Assembly (NCBI RefSeq): GCF_002005165.1
Contig: NZ_CP019699.1
Location: 3,162,001-3,226,000 of the forward strand
Length of the DNA stretch: 64,000 nt
Reading direction: 5' to 3'
Source of the DNA: Novibacillus thermophilus
Lineage (GTDB): Bacteria; Bacillota; Bacilli; Thermoactinomycetales; Novibacillaceae
Shown here: positions 17,986-28,503 of the stretch, one piece after another
Position numbering within the stretch: position 1 is the first letter of the stretch
Layout of the letters: the number at the start of each line of letters is the position of its first letter
Translations under genes and position numbers: made by a program
The notes under the pieces: generated by a model
What the model was told of the DNA's origin: nothing
Database searches by the model: none
What the model saw: only the letters and a program-made list of their open reading frames with translations

Positions 17986-18784
17986 TTTTGTAAACGGAGG
18001 TATTTAATTGTATACGAATGAGGACGAACAGTACTGTTGTGGGTGAACAATTAGATAGAGGAATGGAAGGAGGAGGAAGAATGTTTTACAATCTACCTTT
18101 AGAACTCAACACTGAAGATTGGGTCAATATACTTTCGGACCAAGAAGTAACAACTAAAGTAGATTTTAACATTCTAAAAGTAGTTTTTGAGAGCAAAAAC
18201 CATGAGCTGACAGCATCTGAAATTGCTTCACAGTTAAAATTACCCCATCATGTAGCAATAAACTCACAAATCAGTCGTTTTAGTAAGCGGATTGTTTATA
18301 AAACCGGAATTCAACCTCCGAAATTGGATGAGGATAAACCGAAATGGTGGCATATCCCATTTTTAGGATACAACAAAAATGGGAAATTTCCTTGGATTAT
18401 GCGACCCGAACTTGTAAAGGCGTTTGAAAGGTTTTTGGATGAAGAAATTAACGATGAGCATGTTTATTTAGATGAGGTTATACATGATGAAGCTTCTTTA
18501 ATGTCAGAAGGAATAGTTAAGCAGGTTTTTGTGAACCGTTATGAAAGAAACAGAGCCGCTAGAAATAAATGTATTGAACATTATGGGAGCCAATGTGTAA
18601 TTTGTGGTTTTGACTTTGAGGAAGTGTATGGACCTATAGGTAAAAATAAAATCCATGTCCACCATCTTGTACCTTTATCAAAAATAAAACATGACTACAA
18701 GGTAAATCCTATTTATGATTTGCGTCCTGTATGCCCAAATTGCCATCTTATTATTCATAGTAAGAAGGAGGCTTTTACTATAGA

Positions 18785-20319
18785 ACTCAACTTTCGCAGC
18801 TCAATTTTGGTAAATAAGCCTTGATATAATTAGGCAAAACTACAATCCATTTACGTAATTGACTTTCGATGAATTTTTTAATCTTTTGATTTACATTTTG
18901 AAGTGCATCTTCAAGAATTTCAATGAGTAGTTGAAGTGCAAAGGCCCAATCTAGTTCATCGATTTCATCACAAAGTTCATAAAAAATGCCGCCTAATGTT
19001 CGATAATCTGTACTTACTCGGTTTTGCCAAGACAAAACAATGTACCTTGTAAACACAATAGTGGTATGGCTGATCATGGAATCATAAGATCTTCCTTGGA
19101 ACTCTTTTTGGAGTTTCAATAAGGATTTGACTGTTTTGAAGAATACTTCAATATCCCAACGTATCCCATAAATACGAATGATTTCTTGATCCGATAAAGT
19201 ACAGTCTGTACTCAAAATAGCTAGCCACTGTCTCTTTTTATTACGATTACGGATAAATACCACTTTAACAGGTACGCCATTTGCCATCGTTGTGTGAATA
19301 GAGCGCAAAATACCCTTTTGATGTTGTGATGGTTTAGCTGTTTGGTATAGTTTTTTTAGGCTCACCCATTCACCGTTCACTTGATATCTTTGTTTTGTAT
19401 CCTTCACCATTCCAATAACATCCAACCCTTGATCCACAATGGACTTGATCAAAGGCTGTTGGGTAAACCATGTATCCATTAAAACGTATGAGGCATCGAT
19501 TCCTTGAGAAAGTGCCCGTTTAATCATATTGGGAATAACTTCCGGCGCTTTTTGTAAAGCTTCGACACGCCGCTTATAACCGGATGTACGCTTATCGATT
19601 CGGTTATCAATCCCATTGATTTGGGAATTCGTAGAGCTTAATAAAGCAAAATCAATAGGCAAAAATGTAGCACCATCTGACCAGCCGAGTGTAAGCATAC
19701 GAAATCCTTTGTAATAACGCATTTTTTGAGAAGAATGATCGAAACAGCGAGCAAGCAGTTCAACCTTTTTACTGCGATTTCGTTCATAAGATGAGTCGTC
19801 CACGATCAGCACTTTCGGACGGTCGTGTCTCGTTAAACTACTTACCTTCATAATGGTGAAAGTACTCAAAACAAGTAAAAACCTGCGCCAATTGTATTGA
19901 GGGTTATTTAAGAAGCGATAAATAGCGTTTTTTTCCGGCAAATCTTTAGCTTTTTTACTTTGAAGAAGTCGAAACAAATTTTTGCCTTCAAAAACCAAAC
20001 TAAAAACTAGCTGGAATAAATAGGCGCAGGAATAACCGAAACCCTTGTTAATTCCCACTTTCCTTAAATATTTTAAGATTTCAAGTTCATCAAATATAGC
20101 TTTTACTTCTTTTGGTAGTTGATTGTTCAGTCTGTTATTCGTTATCATAATAAGAGACACCTCACCTGCTTTTGGTAATGTTTTTTCTGGACAATTAAAC
20201 TATACCAAAAGTTGAGGTGTTTTTTTTTGCAAATTTTTATGTCAAGAAGTATTCGAAACAACCAACAAACCCATTAACCGTAAGGCTTAGAAATCCAATT
20301 TACTGTGAGAAAGTTGAGT
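18785..20319 (-). mobile_element. IS4-like element, copy 2
   Basis: 1,535 bp with terminal repeats ACTCAACTTTCGCAG (left) and, inverted, ACTCAACTTTCTCA (right), flanked by a 5-bp duplication ATAGA (18780-18784 and 20320-20324). It is related to, but clearly diverged from, copy 1 at 1637-4879. It is inserted in the 3' end of the HNH endonuclease gene. Confidence 0.9.
18787..20160 (-). CDS. IS4-like transposase, copy 2
   Basis: 457 residues, DDE type: Asp in VLIVDDSSYERNRS, Asp in SYVLMDTWFTQQ and Glu in IRWDIEVFFKTVKSLLK. The tail (LPKLSCES) is encoded right up to the terminal repeat. The frame is complete, and the target duplication is intact, so this copy looks active. The start is the first ATG 3' of a GAGGTG site, with a second ATG five codons later as an alternative (MSLIMITNN). 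Confidence 0.9.
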   Translation of the reverse strand: MSLIMITNNRLNNQLPKEVKAIFDELEILKYLRKVGINKGFGYSCAYLFQLVFSLVFEGKNLFRLLQSKKAKDLPEKNAIYRFLNNPQYNWRRFLLVLSTFTIMKVSSLTRHDRPKVLIVDDSSYERNRSKKVELLARCFDHSSQKMRYYKGFRMLTLGWSDGATFLPIDFALLSSTNSQINGIDNRIDKRTSGYKRRVEALQKAPEVIPNMIKRALSQGIDASYVLMDTWFTQQPLIKSIVDQGLDVIGMVKDTKQRYQVNGEWVSLKKLYQTAKPSQHQKGILRSIHTTMANGVPVKVVFIRNRNKKRQWLAILSTDCTLSDQEIIRIYGIRWDIEVFFKTVKSLLKLQKEFQGRSYDSMISHTTIVFTRYIVLSWQNRVSTDYRTLGGIFYELCDEIDELDWAFALQLLIEILEDALQNVNQKIKKFIESQLRKWIVVLPNYIKAYLPKLSCES

Positions 20320-20406
20320 ATAGAAGAAGTAAAAAATTTGCTTAATAAGAACTGATAACAAAAAATCACCAAAATCGGGTCGTAATATCCATAGCTTATA
20401 TTATAA

Positions 20407-22117
20407 CCTGAATTATTCATATAGCTGAACTTAAAATATCAAAAAACGCGTCATACCAGGCCATTAAAAGCATTCCACCTTTTCACCCAATGGGTGAAAA
20501 ATAGAAATGGAGCCCAACCTTTGGTATTGTAAAAGTGACCAAAACCAATACAAACCAAGGAGGCTCCCTTATGCATAGTGTAAACGAGCAGACCATGCAT
20601 TTCAACAAAAGTGTGAAAGTCAATTTTGAAGGTGGAAACCTGACCTCAGATGCCGGTTGGTTACTGTATAAAGAATTTGATGAAAAAATCGGGCTCAGTC
20701 AAGCGATCACGGATCACCTCAATGTGAATGATCCAAACCGTCATCACATCCATTTTAACGATGACGTCATCATCCAAAAGATCTATCAGCACATTGCCGG
20801 GTATCATGCGGATGATCATGCCGATGAATTACGTCATGAACCTGTGTTGACCACCATTTTGGGTAAAGAAGTCCTGGCTTCTCAACCGACCATTTCCCGG
20901 CTAAATCAGAAATTGGATAAGGAAACGATGAAGCAGTTGCAATCGGTCCATTCACTGATGCAAAAACGAGTCGATATCATCCAACCCAAGGAAAACATCA
21001 TGATGGATCTGGACTCGACCAACTTGGCCGCCTATGGTGAACAGCATGGATCCGCCTTTAACACGCATTATCAAGCCCAGGGTTACCATCCCCTGATGAT
21101 GTTTGATGGACTGACTGGAGATTGTCTCAAAGCAGAACTGCGCGCTGGTCATGTGTACACATCCCGGCAAGTCGTCCGCTTTGTCGGCCCTGAAATCAAG
21201 CGATATCGGAAGCAAAGTCCATGGGCAACGCTATGCATACGCGGGGACAGCGGTTTTGCCATCCCGGCTCTCTATCAATTGGCGGAAACACATGATGTCC
21301 ACTATGTGATCCGTTTAAAAGCAAACAACGTGTTGAAACAAAAAGCACAGCCATTTGAAGATGAACTCTGGAAACAGTTTGATCTGAACACGACAGAAGC
21401 CAAGGTGTTTTACACATCATTTGACTACCAGGCACGTGCTTGGGATAAGCCGCGTCGTGTGGTGGTCAAGATGGAGAAACCGGAAGGTGAGCTTTTCTTC
21501 ACCTACACCTTCATCGTGACCAACATGGGGCTCTCACCCAAAAACATCGTCAAGCTTTATGCGAACCGTGGCACGATGGAAAACTTTATCAAAGAAGCCA
21601 AGAACGGCTTTGCTTTCGATCAGATGAGCAGTCCATCGTTTTACAGCAACGCCACAAAGCTGCAACTCATGGTGCTCGCCTATAACTTCAACAACTGGTT
21701 TCGTCGACTGTGTCTACCTAGAACGATGAACAAAAATCGTATCGACAACATCCGTTTGAAGTTGCTTAAGATCGCGGGAAAGCTGGTTCGTTCAGGCAGA
21801 TATCTGACATTTAAACTGTGCAGCAGTTGTCTGTATCAAAAGGCTTATTGGCAGACTTTACGAACCATCCATCACCTCCCACGGCTTGGTTGAATGAGAT
21901 GATATTAGGAAAGTCAATCTCATAGCATTCACATTGACCACAGGATCAGTGTGCCCTTTTACAGCCGATTTTGAAAGCTAGCGTATGACTTCCTGCTGTT
22001 TTTCCAGTAGATTAGGTAATATATTTGAGAAAACATCTAGGGAAACCAAAAACTTACAAAAATCAGGCTTGAAACTGGTTTTTAAAACATTTGAGACGCG
22101 GTTATGAATAATTCAGG
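20407..22117 (+). mobile_element. IS1380-family element, copy 2
   Basis: 1,711 bp, terminal repeats CCTGAATTATTCATA at both ends. The flanks (TATAA left, TTTAT right) do not match, unlike copy 1 with its clean TTAGG duplication. One side has therefore probably been exchanged or deleted after insertion. The right end cuts off the 5' part of a BCCT transporter gene. Confidence 0.92.
20571..21893 (+). CDS. IS1380-family transposase, copy 2
   Basis: 440 residues, start ATG 20571 behind AAGGAGG. Motifs are as in copy 1 (MMDLDSTN, IRGDSGF, MENFIKEAK). The frame is intact and the sequence is nearly identical to the other two copies, so the element spread recently. Confidence 0.93.
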   Translation: MHSVNEQTMHFNKSVKVNFEGGNLTSDAGWLLYKEFDEKIGLSQAITDHLNVNDPNRHHIHFNDDVIIQKIYQHIAGYHADDHADELRHEPVLTTILGKEVLASQPTISRLNQKLDKETMKQLQSVHSLMQKRVDIIQPKENIMMDLDSTNLAAYGEQHGSAFNTHYQAQGYHPLMMFDGLTGDCLKAELRAGHVYTSRQVVRFVGPEIKRYRKQSPWATLCIRGDSGFAIPALYQLAETHDVHYVIRLKANNVLKQKAQPFEDELWKQFDLNTTEAKVFYTSFDYQARAWDKPRRVVVKMEKPEGELFFTYTFIVTNMGLSPKNIVKLYANRGTMENFIKEAKNGFAFDQMSSPSFYSNATKLQLMVLAYNFNNWFRRLCLPRTMNKNRIDNIRLKLLKIAGKLVRSGRYLTFKLCSSCLYQKAYWQTLRTIHHLPRLG

Positions 22118-23429
22118 TTTATGTTGCTCTCGCTGTTTTTGGTTTTTTCGAAATACGGCAGAATCAAATTGGGCGACGACGAGGATCGGCCGGAATACAG
22201 CCGTCCGACGTGGATTGCCATGCTGTTTAGTGCCGGTATGGGGATCGGCCTCTTGTTTTATGGTGTATCTGAACCGGTTTCACATTTTGTCAATCCTCCT
22301 TATGGACCCGGAGGAACGCCTGAGGCAGCAAAACTTGCGCTCCGGTACACGCATCTCAACTGGGGACTGCATGCTTGGGCAATTTATGCCATTATCGGAC
22401 TGTCTTTGGCTTACTACAAGTTTAGAAAAAAGGTGCCTGGTTTGATCAGTGCCACGTTGTATCCACTTCTCGGGAAAAAAACTCAAGGACCGATTGGAAT
22501 TAGTTGCTGTCTTCGCGACCGTGTTTGGTGTAGCGGCGTCACTCGGTCTCGGTGCGGCGCAAATTAACAGTGGTCTTTCTTACTTAACCGGCATTCCCAC
22601 TGCTTTTTGGATACAATTGATCATCATTGCCGTGACCACGGTTCTGTTTATTTTGTCAGCCGCTACCGGTCTCAAACGCGGTATCAAATATTTAAGTAAT
22701 GCCAATATGATGTTGGCAGTCATCCTGTTCTGTTTGTTTTTCGTGTTGGGACCGGTGGGATTTATCCTCGACTTATTCACGACTGCGGTCGGTGAATACA
22801 TTCAGTATTTGCCGAGCATGTCACTGCGGATGGCGCCATTTAATGCGGAAAATGCGGAATGGCTGCGCAATTGGACAATTTTTTTCATGGCCTGGTGGAT
22901 TGCCTGGTCTCCGTTTGTCGGCACGTTTATTGCCCGCGTGTCGAAAGGGCGGACTGTCCGAGAATTTATGGTTGCCGTATTGCTTGTGCCAACCACAGTG
23001 TGTGTCATTTGGTTCTCTGTGTTCGGTGGGACAGGTATTTACTTTGATTTGTACCAAGGAACTGAAATTGCGGCACAATCATTGGAAACGGCCTTATTTT
23101 ATACGTTTCAACAACTGCCTTTGAGCGGCACGATGTCTGTCATTTCTCTGTTTTTGATCACGACGTTTTTCATCACGTCGGCCGATTCAGCGACATTTGT
23201 GCTCGGGATGCAAACGACAAATGGCAGTCTCAACCCGCCTAATTTTGTGAAGATCAGTTGGGGACTGTTTTTAGCGGCAACGGCGATCATTCTGATGGGG
23301 ACAGGCGGTTTGAGTGGATTGCAGACAGCGATCATTGTCAGCGCGTTCCCACTGACCATCGTGTTGCTCTTTATGAGTTATGCAGTGTTAAAAGCGTTCA
23401 GGCGGGAAGTACGGAAAGAAAGGAACTGA
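22118..23429 (+). pseudogene. BCCT-family betaine/choline/carnitine transporter, truncated and frameshifted
   Basis: The 5' end is removed by the IS1380 end at 22117. The remaining frame 22121 to about 22480 (FSAGMGIGLLFYGVSEP, a classic BCCT segment) is joined to the frame 22449-23429 only if one A is removed from the A7 run near 22470-22476. The second part has the signature tryptophan-rich helix FMAWWIAWSPFVGTFIARVSKGR and ends at a normal-looking C-terminus. Such transporters import glycine betaine, choline, carnitine or choline-O-sulfate-like compounds with Na+. Both lesions make it non-functional as assembled. Confidence 0.9.
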
Positions 23430-23600
23430 TACGGATTAAATCCAGAGATGCTGTAAAGTGGAAAAGAGGATACAACAAGCGCACATCCGTGGAGCGAATG
23501 AACAGCTGTTTGGATGTATCAATTTGGCTTTGGACAACATACCATTCATTCGGGAGGGTGTGGACTATTTTCAGATCGCCCTCTAAACCTACAACCGCTA
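23430..23600 (+). pseudogene. Transposase C-terminal scrap (KRTSVER motif)
   Basis: Plus-strand frames contain WKRGYNKRTSVERMN and, one base shifted, YQFGFGQHTIHSGG. These correspond to the conserved end of DDE transposases with a KRTSVER...GF..HTIRG block (IS1182/IS4-type). It is a short relic between the transporter and formylglycine-generating-enzyme pseudogenes. Confidence 0.55.
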
Positions 23601-23655
23601 TCACCTGAAACTATGGATCAAGCAAGCATTAAGCATCTCTTCTGCATTTATTTTT

Positions 23656-24623
23656 TTACGCATCAGCAGCGCATCGAAACCCCATGTGCCCCGTTGAGCT
23701 GTCAGGTGTATTGGATGTGCGGGCGGATACTCTGTATCGATTACAGTAAGAACGGTGACAGAGGTACGATCCGCCGCGTATCACTTTTGTTTTTCCTTGT
23801 GGAGGGCCCTTTGGGTTGTCCCGTGGTCCGTCAATGTGAAAGGTGGTACTGAACCAATCGGCGCACCACTCCCAAACGTTGCCCGACACGTTGTATAATC
23901 CGTACCCATTAGGTGGAAAGGACTTGGCAGGTGCCGTCCCTAAATAGCCGTCAGAAGCGTGGTTTTTCTCCGGAAATTTCCCTTGCCAAATGTTACAACG
24001 ATGTTCACCATTCGGTCTCAAAGTATCTCCCCACGGGTACGTTTTTTGCTCAAGTCCGCCACGGGCAGCGAACTCCCATTCTGCCTCTGTCGGCAGGCGT
24101 TTTCCTGCCCATTGGCAATAAGCGACCGCATCGTTCCAAGAGACGTGCACAACGGGGTGATCCATGCGATCTTCAATTGATGAGTACGGGCCTTCCGGTG
24201 ACTTCCAGCAGGCTCCTTCAACGGCCAACCACCATGGAAGCCCCCTTACGCTATCTATTACGTATTTTCTCGTTTTCTCAGATACAAAAGAGTAGAAGAC
24301 ATACGACCACCCAAACTGTTCTGCTTCCGTCTTATACCCGGTATCCGCTACAAACTCCGCAAATTGAGCATTCGTCACTGTACAACTGTCTATATAAAAA
24401 GGGTCGACTTTCACTTTGCGGACGGGACCTTCACCATCTTCCGGGAACGCTTCCGGATGGTTTGACCCCATTAAAAACTCTCCACCTGACAGGTAAATCA
24501 TATCATTAGTATTTGGTCTCTTTTTTGGACATTCTCCAGCCGAGAGTGTTCAACTAGCGTTGCTGCTTTTGTTGAAATGGGACGACTTGCTGCACAACAA
24601 CTCGGTTTCTTTTTATGAGACAT
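23656..24623 (-). pseudogene. Formylglycine-generating enzyme (sulfatase-maturating, SUMF1 type), frameshifted
   Basis: The start ATG at 24621-24623 opens a frame (MSHKKKPSCCAASRP) that is lost near 24528, where a GA dinucleotide appears duplicated. Removing it gives ...ENVQKRPNTNDMIYLSGGEF, continuing through to 23656. The main domain has FLMGSN, TVTNAQFAEFV, RLPTEAEWEFAARGG, NVWEWCADWF and the two catalytic cysteines in SYLCHRSYCNRYRVSAR. The enzyme oxidises a sulfatase active-site cysteine to formylglycine using copper and O2. No sulfatase gene is visible in the window. An internal ATG at 24501 could still produce nearly the whole catalytic domain. Confidence 0.88.
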
Positions 24624-24637
24624 ATCAGATTCCTCCT

Positions 24638-25437
24638 TTATGTCACGATGAGGTTGAGGCCGACACCGATTAATAATACGGATAGCATCTGGATAATGAC
24701 GTTGCCAGGCAACTTATTGGAGATTAATACACCTAGTTGAGCTCCGAGCATGACACCAATGCCTCCCCAAAGGACAGCCATCCAATCAATGTGTTGATAA
24801 AATATTTGTAGCCCAACACCCATGGAGGCGTATAAGCTGAGTGAGAAGAGAGAAGTCGCGGTTGCCTGATGTGGCGGTACTTTAAACAAGTAAATTAAGA
24901 TAGGAACTAGCAACCATCCGCCTCCAATGCCAAAAAAGTTGGAAATGATACCTAATACGAGCCCGAGAATTAATAATCCGATGAATGATTTATGAGAAGC
25001 CGGGAACGCGCGTGAAAGTGGTTCCGACGCTGCGGCTGTTTCAAACTGAGCTCCGTGTACTGTGCGGCCAGGCCTGTTTTTGATGAATAAAAACATTCCA
25101 AGCGCAATCAACATAACCGCGAACGCAACGTGAAACAATCCATCAGAAACCATTCGAGATAGCTGAATTCCGAGAAATGTACCGGGAACAGCTCCTAAGG
25201 TAAGAACGAGGCCGAGTTTATAGTCGATTCTCTTCTGTTTCACATACCCTATTGTGCCGAAAAGTGAATTTAACAGCACGATTACCAATCCTGTACCTGC
25301 CGCTATTTGCGGTGTCATGTTAAAGAGAATGAGCAGTGCTGGAACGAAAATAAATCCGCCGCCAGCGCCGACGATCACGCCATATCCCCAGCAAACAGGC
25401 CAATGATTAAGAGAAGAAAACATGTAAATAAATCCAT
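24638..25437 (-). pseudogene. TauE/SafE-family anion exporter, frameshifted near the N-terminus
   Basis: The likely start is ATG 25435-25437 (MDLFTCFLLLIIGLFAG). One base is missing near 25386, after which the frame continues as YGVIVGAGGGFIFVPALL. The two halves of the family repeat are visible: GAGGGFIFVPALL and FGIGGGWLLVPIL, each followed by the A-T-x-L block. The protein has about eight membrane segments and normal length (about 266). TauE/SafE proteins export sulfite, sulfoacetate or related anions. It is 14 bases after the formylglycine-generating enzyme gene, so sulfur export after desulfation is a reasonable inference. Confidence 0.85.
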
Positions 25438-25534
25438 GAAAAAGACCTCATTTATGTTGATGGAATCATAATCAACATTAGCAAATCACCTTCATAAGGT
25501 AAAATACTATATTTGTATACGGTATAATCAAACG

Positions 25535-26443
25535 TTATGGCCTGTCGTAGCTTTGTATGAATGCAATAAGCTTGTCCAGTTCCGCATATTCGAAGCGGCT
25601 CGATTTTGTCACCAGCCACAAATCGCGTTTAAGCCTTAATTGTTCAATTTTTACTCTGTGTAGGGTGCCTGATTTTAATTCCTTCTCAACAGACATTTTC
25701 GGTAAAATACTAATGCCGAGGTTCGCTTCAACAGCCGCTTTAATAGCTTGTGTACTACCGAGCTCCATGTAATTTTCTATTTTATCCAGCATATTGTGCT
25801 GTTTGAATACATTTTCTATGATTTTTCGTGTCCCGGAATCTTCTTCACGCCAAATCATTCGTTCGTGAAGCAGTTCCTTTAAATAAATCTCCTGTTTCTT
25901 CTCCCATGGATGTTCGGAAGAGCAGACGAGGATAAGCTCATCTTCAGCGAATTTACTTACATCAAAATAATTATCCTCAACGACACCTTCGACAAGGGCG
26001 ATGTGAATGTGATTCATCGTCAACGCTTCTAACATGGCGGGAGTGTTGCCAATCTTTAAGGACAATTTTATATGAGGATTCACTCGTTTGAACCGGCCAA
26101 GTATTTCGGGTAATAAATATTCACCGATCGTTAAAGAAGCCCCAATTTTTAGGTGAGGTTCTATTTTTCCTGCAAGGCGTCGAATGGCTTCTTCTGAGTT
26201 TCTGAAATCAGTTGTAATCGTTTTTGCGTACTGATAAAGAGTTTTTCCTGCCTTTGTCACTGCAAGTTTTCCGTCAGTACGATCAAACAGCGGCGTACCG
26301 TAATGGACTTCCAGTTGTCTGATTTGCCGTGTGACAGCGGGTTGCGAGAGGTAAGCCCTTCTGGCAGCCTGACTGATGCTACCCTCTTCAACGACAAGGC
26401 AGAATATTTCAAGATGACGAATATTGATGTGCATCTCCTCCAC
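25535..26443 (-). CDS. LysR-type transcriptional regulator
   Basis: 302 residues. An N-terminal winged helix (about 5-65, ISQAARRAYLSQPAVTRQIRQLE) is followed by a periplasmic-binding-like effector domain. It resembles CysL/YwfK-type regulators, and lies upstream of the TauE/SafE exporter on the same strand, which makes sulfur control plausible but unproven. The frame is intact, in contrast to its three downstream neighbours. Confidence 0.88.
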   Translation of the reverse strand: MEEMHINIRHLEIFCLVVEEGSISQAARRAYLSQPAVTRQIRQLEVHYGTPLFDRTDGKLAVTKAGKTLYQYAKTITTDFRNSEEAIRRLAGKIEPHLKIGASLTIGEYLLPEILGRFKRVNPHIKLSLKIGNTPAMLEALTMNHIHIALVEGVVEDNYFDVSKFAEDELILVCSSEHPWEKKQEIYLKELLHERMIWREEDSGTRKIIENVFKQHNMLDKIENYMELGSTQAIKAAVEANLGISILPKMSVEKELKSGTLHRVKIEQLRLKRDLWLVTKSSRFEYAELDKLIAFIQSYDRP

Positions 26444-26747
26444 GTATAATTGTGTAAAATGGTTTTCTAAAAAGTTCTCGCCTTAAAAAGCGAGTAATCC
26501 GAATCCAAAACATTCTAAGAATAGGATTTGAAATTAATATGAATTATTTTTCGAAAAATCTTTAATAAGGTGATACCAACCTAAATACACTAAATTGACT
26601 AGATCGACACATCCATCTAAGAAAACGCCGGAGAGCCTCTATTCTCAATTTTTTTCAATTGTTTAACAGTATCTGCGGGACTGATCAGCTGAGTTATTCA
26701 TTACTATTCTATCATCATCAATATTATACAATTCCCAGTCTCTTTCC
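26444..26747. other. AT-rich intergenic DNA
   Basis: No frame or RNA could be supported. It contains the presumed promoter region of the LysR gene and the 3' side of the MFS remnant. Confidence 0.4.
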
Positions 26748-27180
26748 TTAATCAAAAGGAATCATCTTATCAATAACTTCAATTTCAACGTCCATTTCTG
26801 TAGGATCCCATTTTATAACAGACAATAATCCAATGATCGGCACAATTGCTCCACGAAGTTCAGTTGGATAAGATAGTGCAGCCATTGTTTTCCCTTGAGC
26901 TCCCGGACCCATAGAATGCCCAAATATAAATGTGGCAAGTGGAATTGCTGCCCATATTAGGGAAGAGTGATCAATTGCCAACCCTATCACTATTATTAAA
27001 CTCATGGCAACTATTCTGTAACCTATAATCGCTAATTTACTCATCCCCATTTTGTGAGTAGAAAAGCACCAGTAAACCCTCCGATTATACCAAAAAGGTT
27101 AAAAATGATTGTTCCAGTAATACAATTAATAATTCCTTCACCTAAGAGAATAATTGAACTTGTAGGATATAATACCCTAC
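26748..27180 (-). pseudogene. MFS transporter, decayed C-terminal part
   Basis: Frame 26748-27050 encodes KLAIIGYRIVAMSLI and FGHSMGPGAQGKTMAALSYPTELRGA, typical of late helices of the MHS/sugar-porter branch of the MFS. After TELRGA the sequence jumps to a tail, so an internal deletion is likely. The preceding helix (TGTIIFNLFGIIGGFTGAF) is in another frame further upstream (about 27060-27135), joined by a shift near KWGMSK. It is a relic. Confidence 0.7.
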
Positions 27181-27282
27181 AGCAAAATACTGCATCGACT
27201 GAGTAGACGATATAGTGGAAGTGATAAATTTTATATTTACCCGTTTAATAATCCACCTTTTTTTACCGGGTTCCCGTTAACA

Positions 27283-27381
27283 AAGTTTCGGGAAGATTTG
27301 TACCACCGTTTAAACGTCATCCATATTCAGCTCCCGCCACTGAGGGAACGAAAAGAAGACATTGAATACTTGAGTCGATAA
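27283..27381 (+). pseudogene. Sigma-54-dependent activator, 33-codon fragment
   Basis: The frame reads [17 protein letters not shown] then [14 protein letters not shown] and stops. This is the conserved block of the AAA+ domain of NtrC-type enhancer-binding proteins. Nothing before or after it matches, so it is a scrap left by deletion. Confidence 0.75.
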
Positions 27382-27433
27382 ACCGGAAAATTGAACCGAT
27401 ATCCGAAGTACTGGAAACTCTGCAAACCTATCA

Positions 27434-28150
27434 CTCAAGTTCGACAGTAATGGGCACATTTTTTAGATCCTTGTTATCCACAATTCCCCCGTTACAGGAA
27501 TGTATCCACAGGACACGGTGGATGTCACTGTCGTCGAAGAAGTTAAAAAGGACTTAGTCGGTTGGAAACTCGGCCGTGTCATCAGTGTCATGGATCGCGG
27601 CTTTTCTTCCGAAGCCAACCTCCGTTTTCTCCAACGTGCCGGTGGTCATTACATCGTGTGGGAACGGATGCGATCCGGTTAATCGACCACACAAGAAGCA
27701 CTGGCGCGCAAAGGGCGCTATCAAACCGTTCGCAACAAACTGAAAGTGAAAGACATCGGTGAAGCCCGCAAACGCTTGGTGCTCGTCTACAATCCGAAAG
27801 AAGCGGAAAAAGAGAAAAAACACCGCGACAAGATCATCGAGGATTTGACCCGGGAACTGGAAAATCTCCGCCAATTACCGGACAAACAGCACACAAAAGC
27901 GGTATGTGCCCTTCGGTCTCATCAAGTCTATGGCCGGTATTTGCGCCAATTAAAAGACGGCCAACTGAAACTGAACAAACAAGCGATTCGGGATGCCGAG
28001 CGTTACGATGGCAAATACCTTATTCGTACATCGGATGATACCCTATCCGCCGAAGATGTCGCCTTAGGCTATAAGCAGCTGATCGAGGTAGAAGCGGGGT
28101 TTCGGAAGCTGAAATCCACCTTATCCCTTCGGCCGATGTACCACCAATAG
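27434..28150 (+). pseudogene. IS1634-family transposase remnant
   Basis: It starts with an IS-end-like sequence (CAAGTTCGACAGTAATG), then jumps into the middle of a transposase (VEEVKKDLVGWKLGRVISVMDRGFSSE). An in-frame TAA at 27680-27682 follows; the frame then runs on to RPMYHQ and stops at 28150. Motifs are the catalytic Asp in VMDRGF and the Glu in IEVEAGFRKLKSTLSLRPMYH. The first half and the true C-terminus are missing. Confidence 0.75.
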
Positions 28151-28370
28151 GCATGATAAAAGCGCGGTTCCTTGAAATCGGTAAACCGCGCAGTATCAAT
28201 GTTTTTTAGTGGTGCGGACGGAGGGACGAACCCGCGACGAATAAGTAAAAGTGCAATCTGGGCGAAATGAGCTGACTTTGACGGTCTCTTTCTGTATCGA
28301 CGGATTCATTGCAGGCATCAGCAGCAGCTTGTTGATTGCATAACGCATTTCAACTCCGATTATTTTTCAA
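28151..28370. other. Intergenic, one terminator-like hairpin
   Basis: GCGCGGTT (28162-28169) pairs with AACCGCGC (28184-28191), followed 10 bases later by TTTTTT. No gene is supported in the rest. Confidence 0.4.
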
Positions 28371-28503
28371 TTACCACGGTTTAAAAACCATTAGAATGAA
28401 AATAGAAATGATTAGTGTGTTTTCTATCCAATCATGCTTGGCTTTTTTATTTAATAATTCTTTATATTCCCGCGGAATACTTTCACCAGCGTGTGTCTTG
28501 GAG
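28371..28503 (-). pseudogene. Unrecognised C-terminal fragment cut by the IS5377-like element
   Basis: A minus-strand frame begins at the element boundary and reads HAGESIPREYKELLNKK then a hydrophobic stretch (NTLIISIFILMVF) and a stop at 28371-28373. It looks like the tail of a small membrane protein. The family is not recognised. Confidence 0.4.

Larger units (their letters stand above)
18081..20355 (+). pseudogene. HNH endonuclease, last codons displaced by an IS4-like insertion
   Basis: I place the start at ATG 18081 (MFYNLPLELN), which has GGAGGAGG 5 bases upstream; an in-frame ATG at 18018 has no good site. The HNH domain is C-terminal: CVICGFDFEEVYG, HVHHLVPLSKI, DLRPVCPNCHLIIH. The IS4-like element entered after KKEAFTI. 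Removing it and one ATAGA duplication restores KEAFTIEEVKNLL then NKN and a stop at 20353-20355. In the current arrangement the frame instead ends at 18824 inside the element, replacing about ten residues after the HNH core. The catalytic core is intact, so some activity may remain. Similar proteins act as restriction-type defence nucleases, but no methylase is next to it. Confidence 0.8.
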
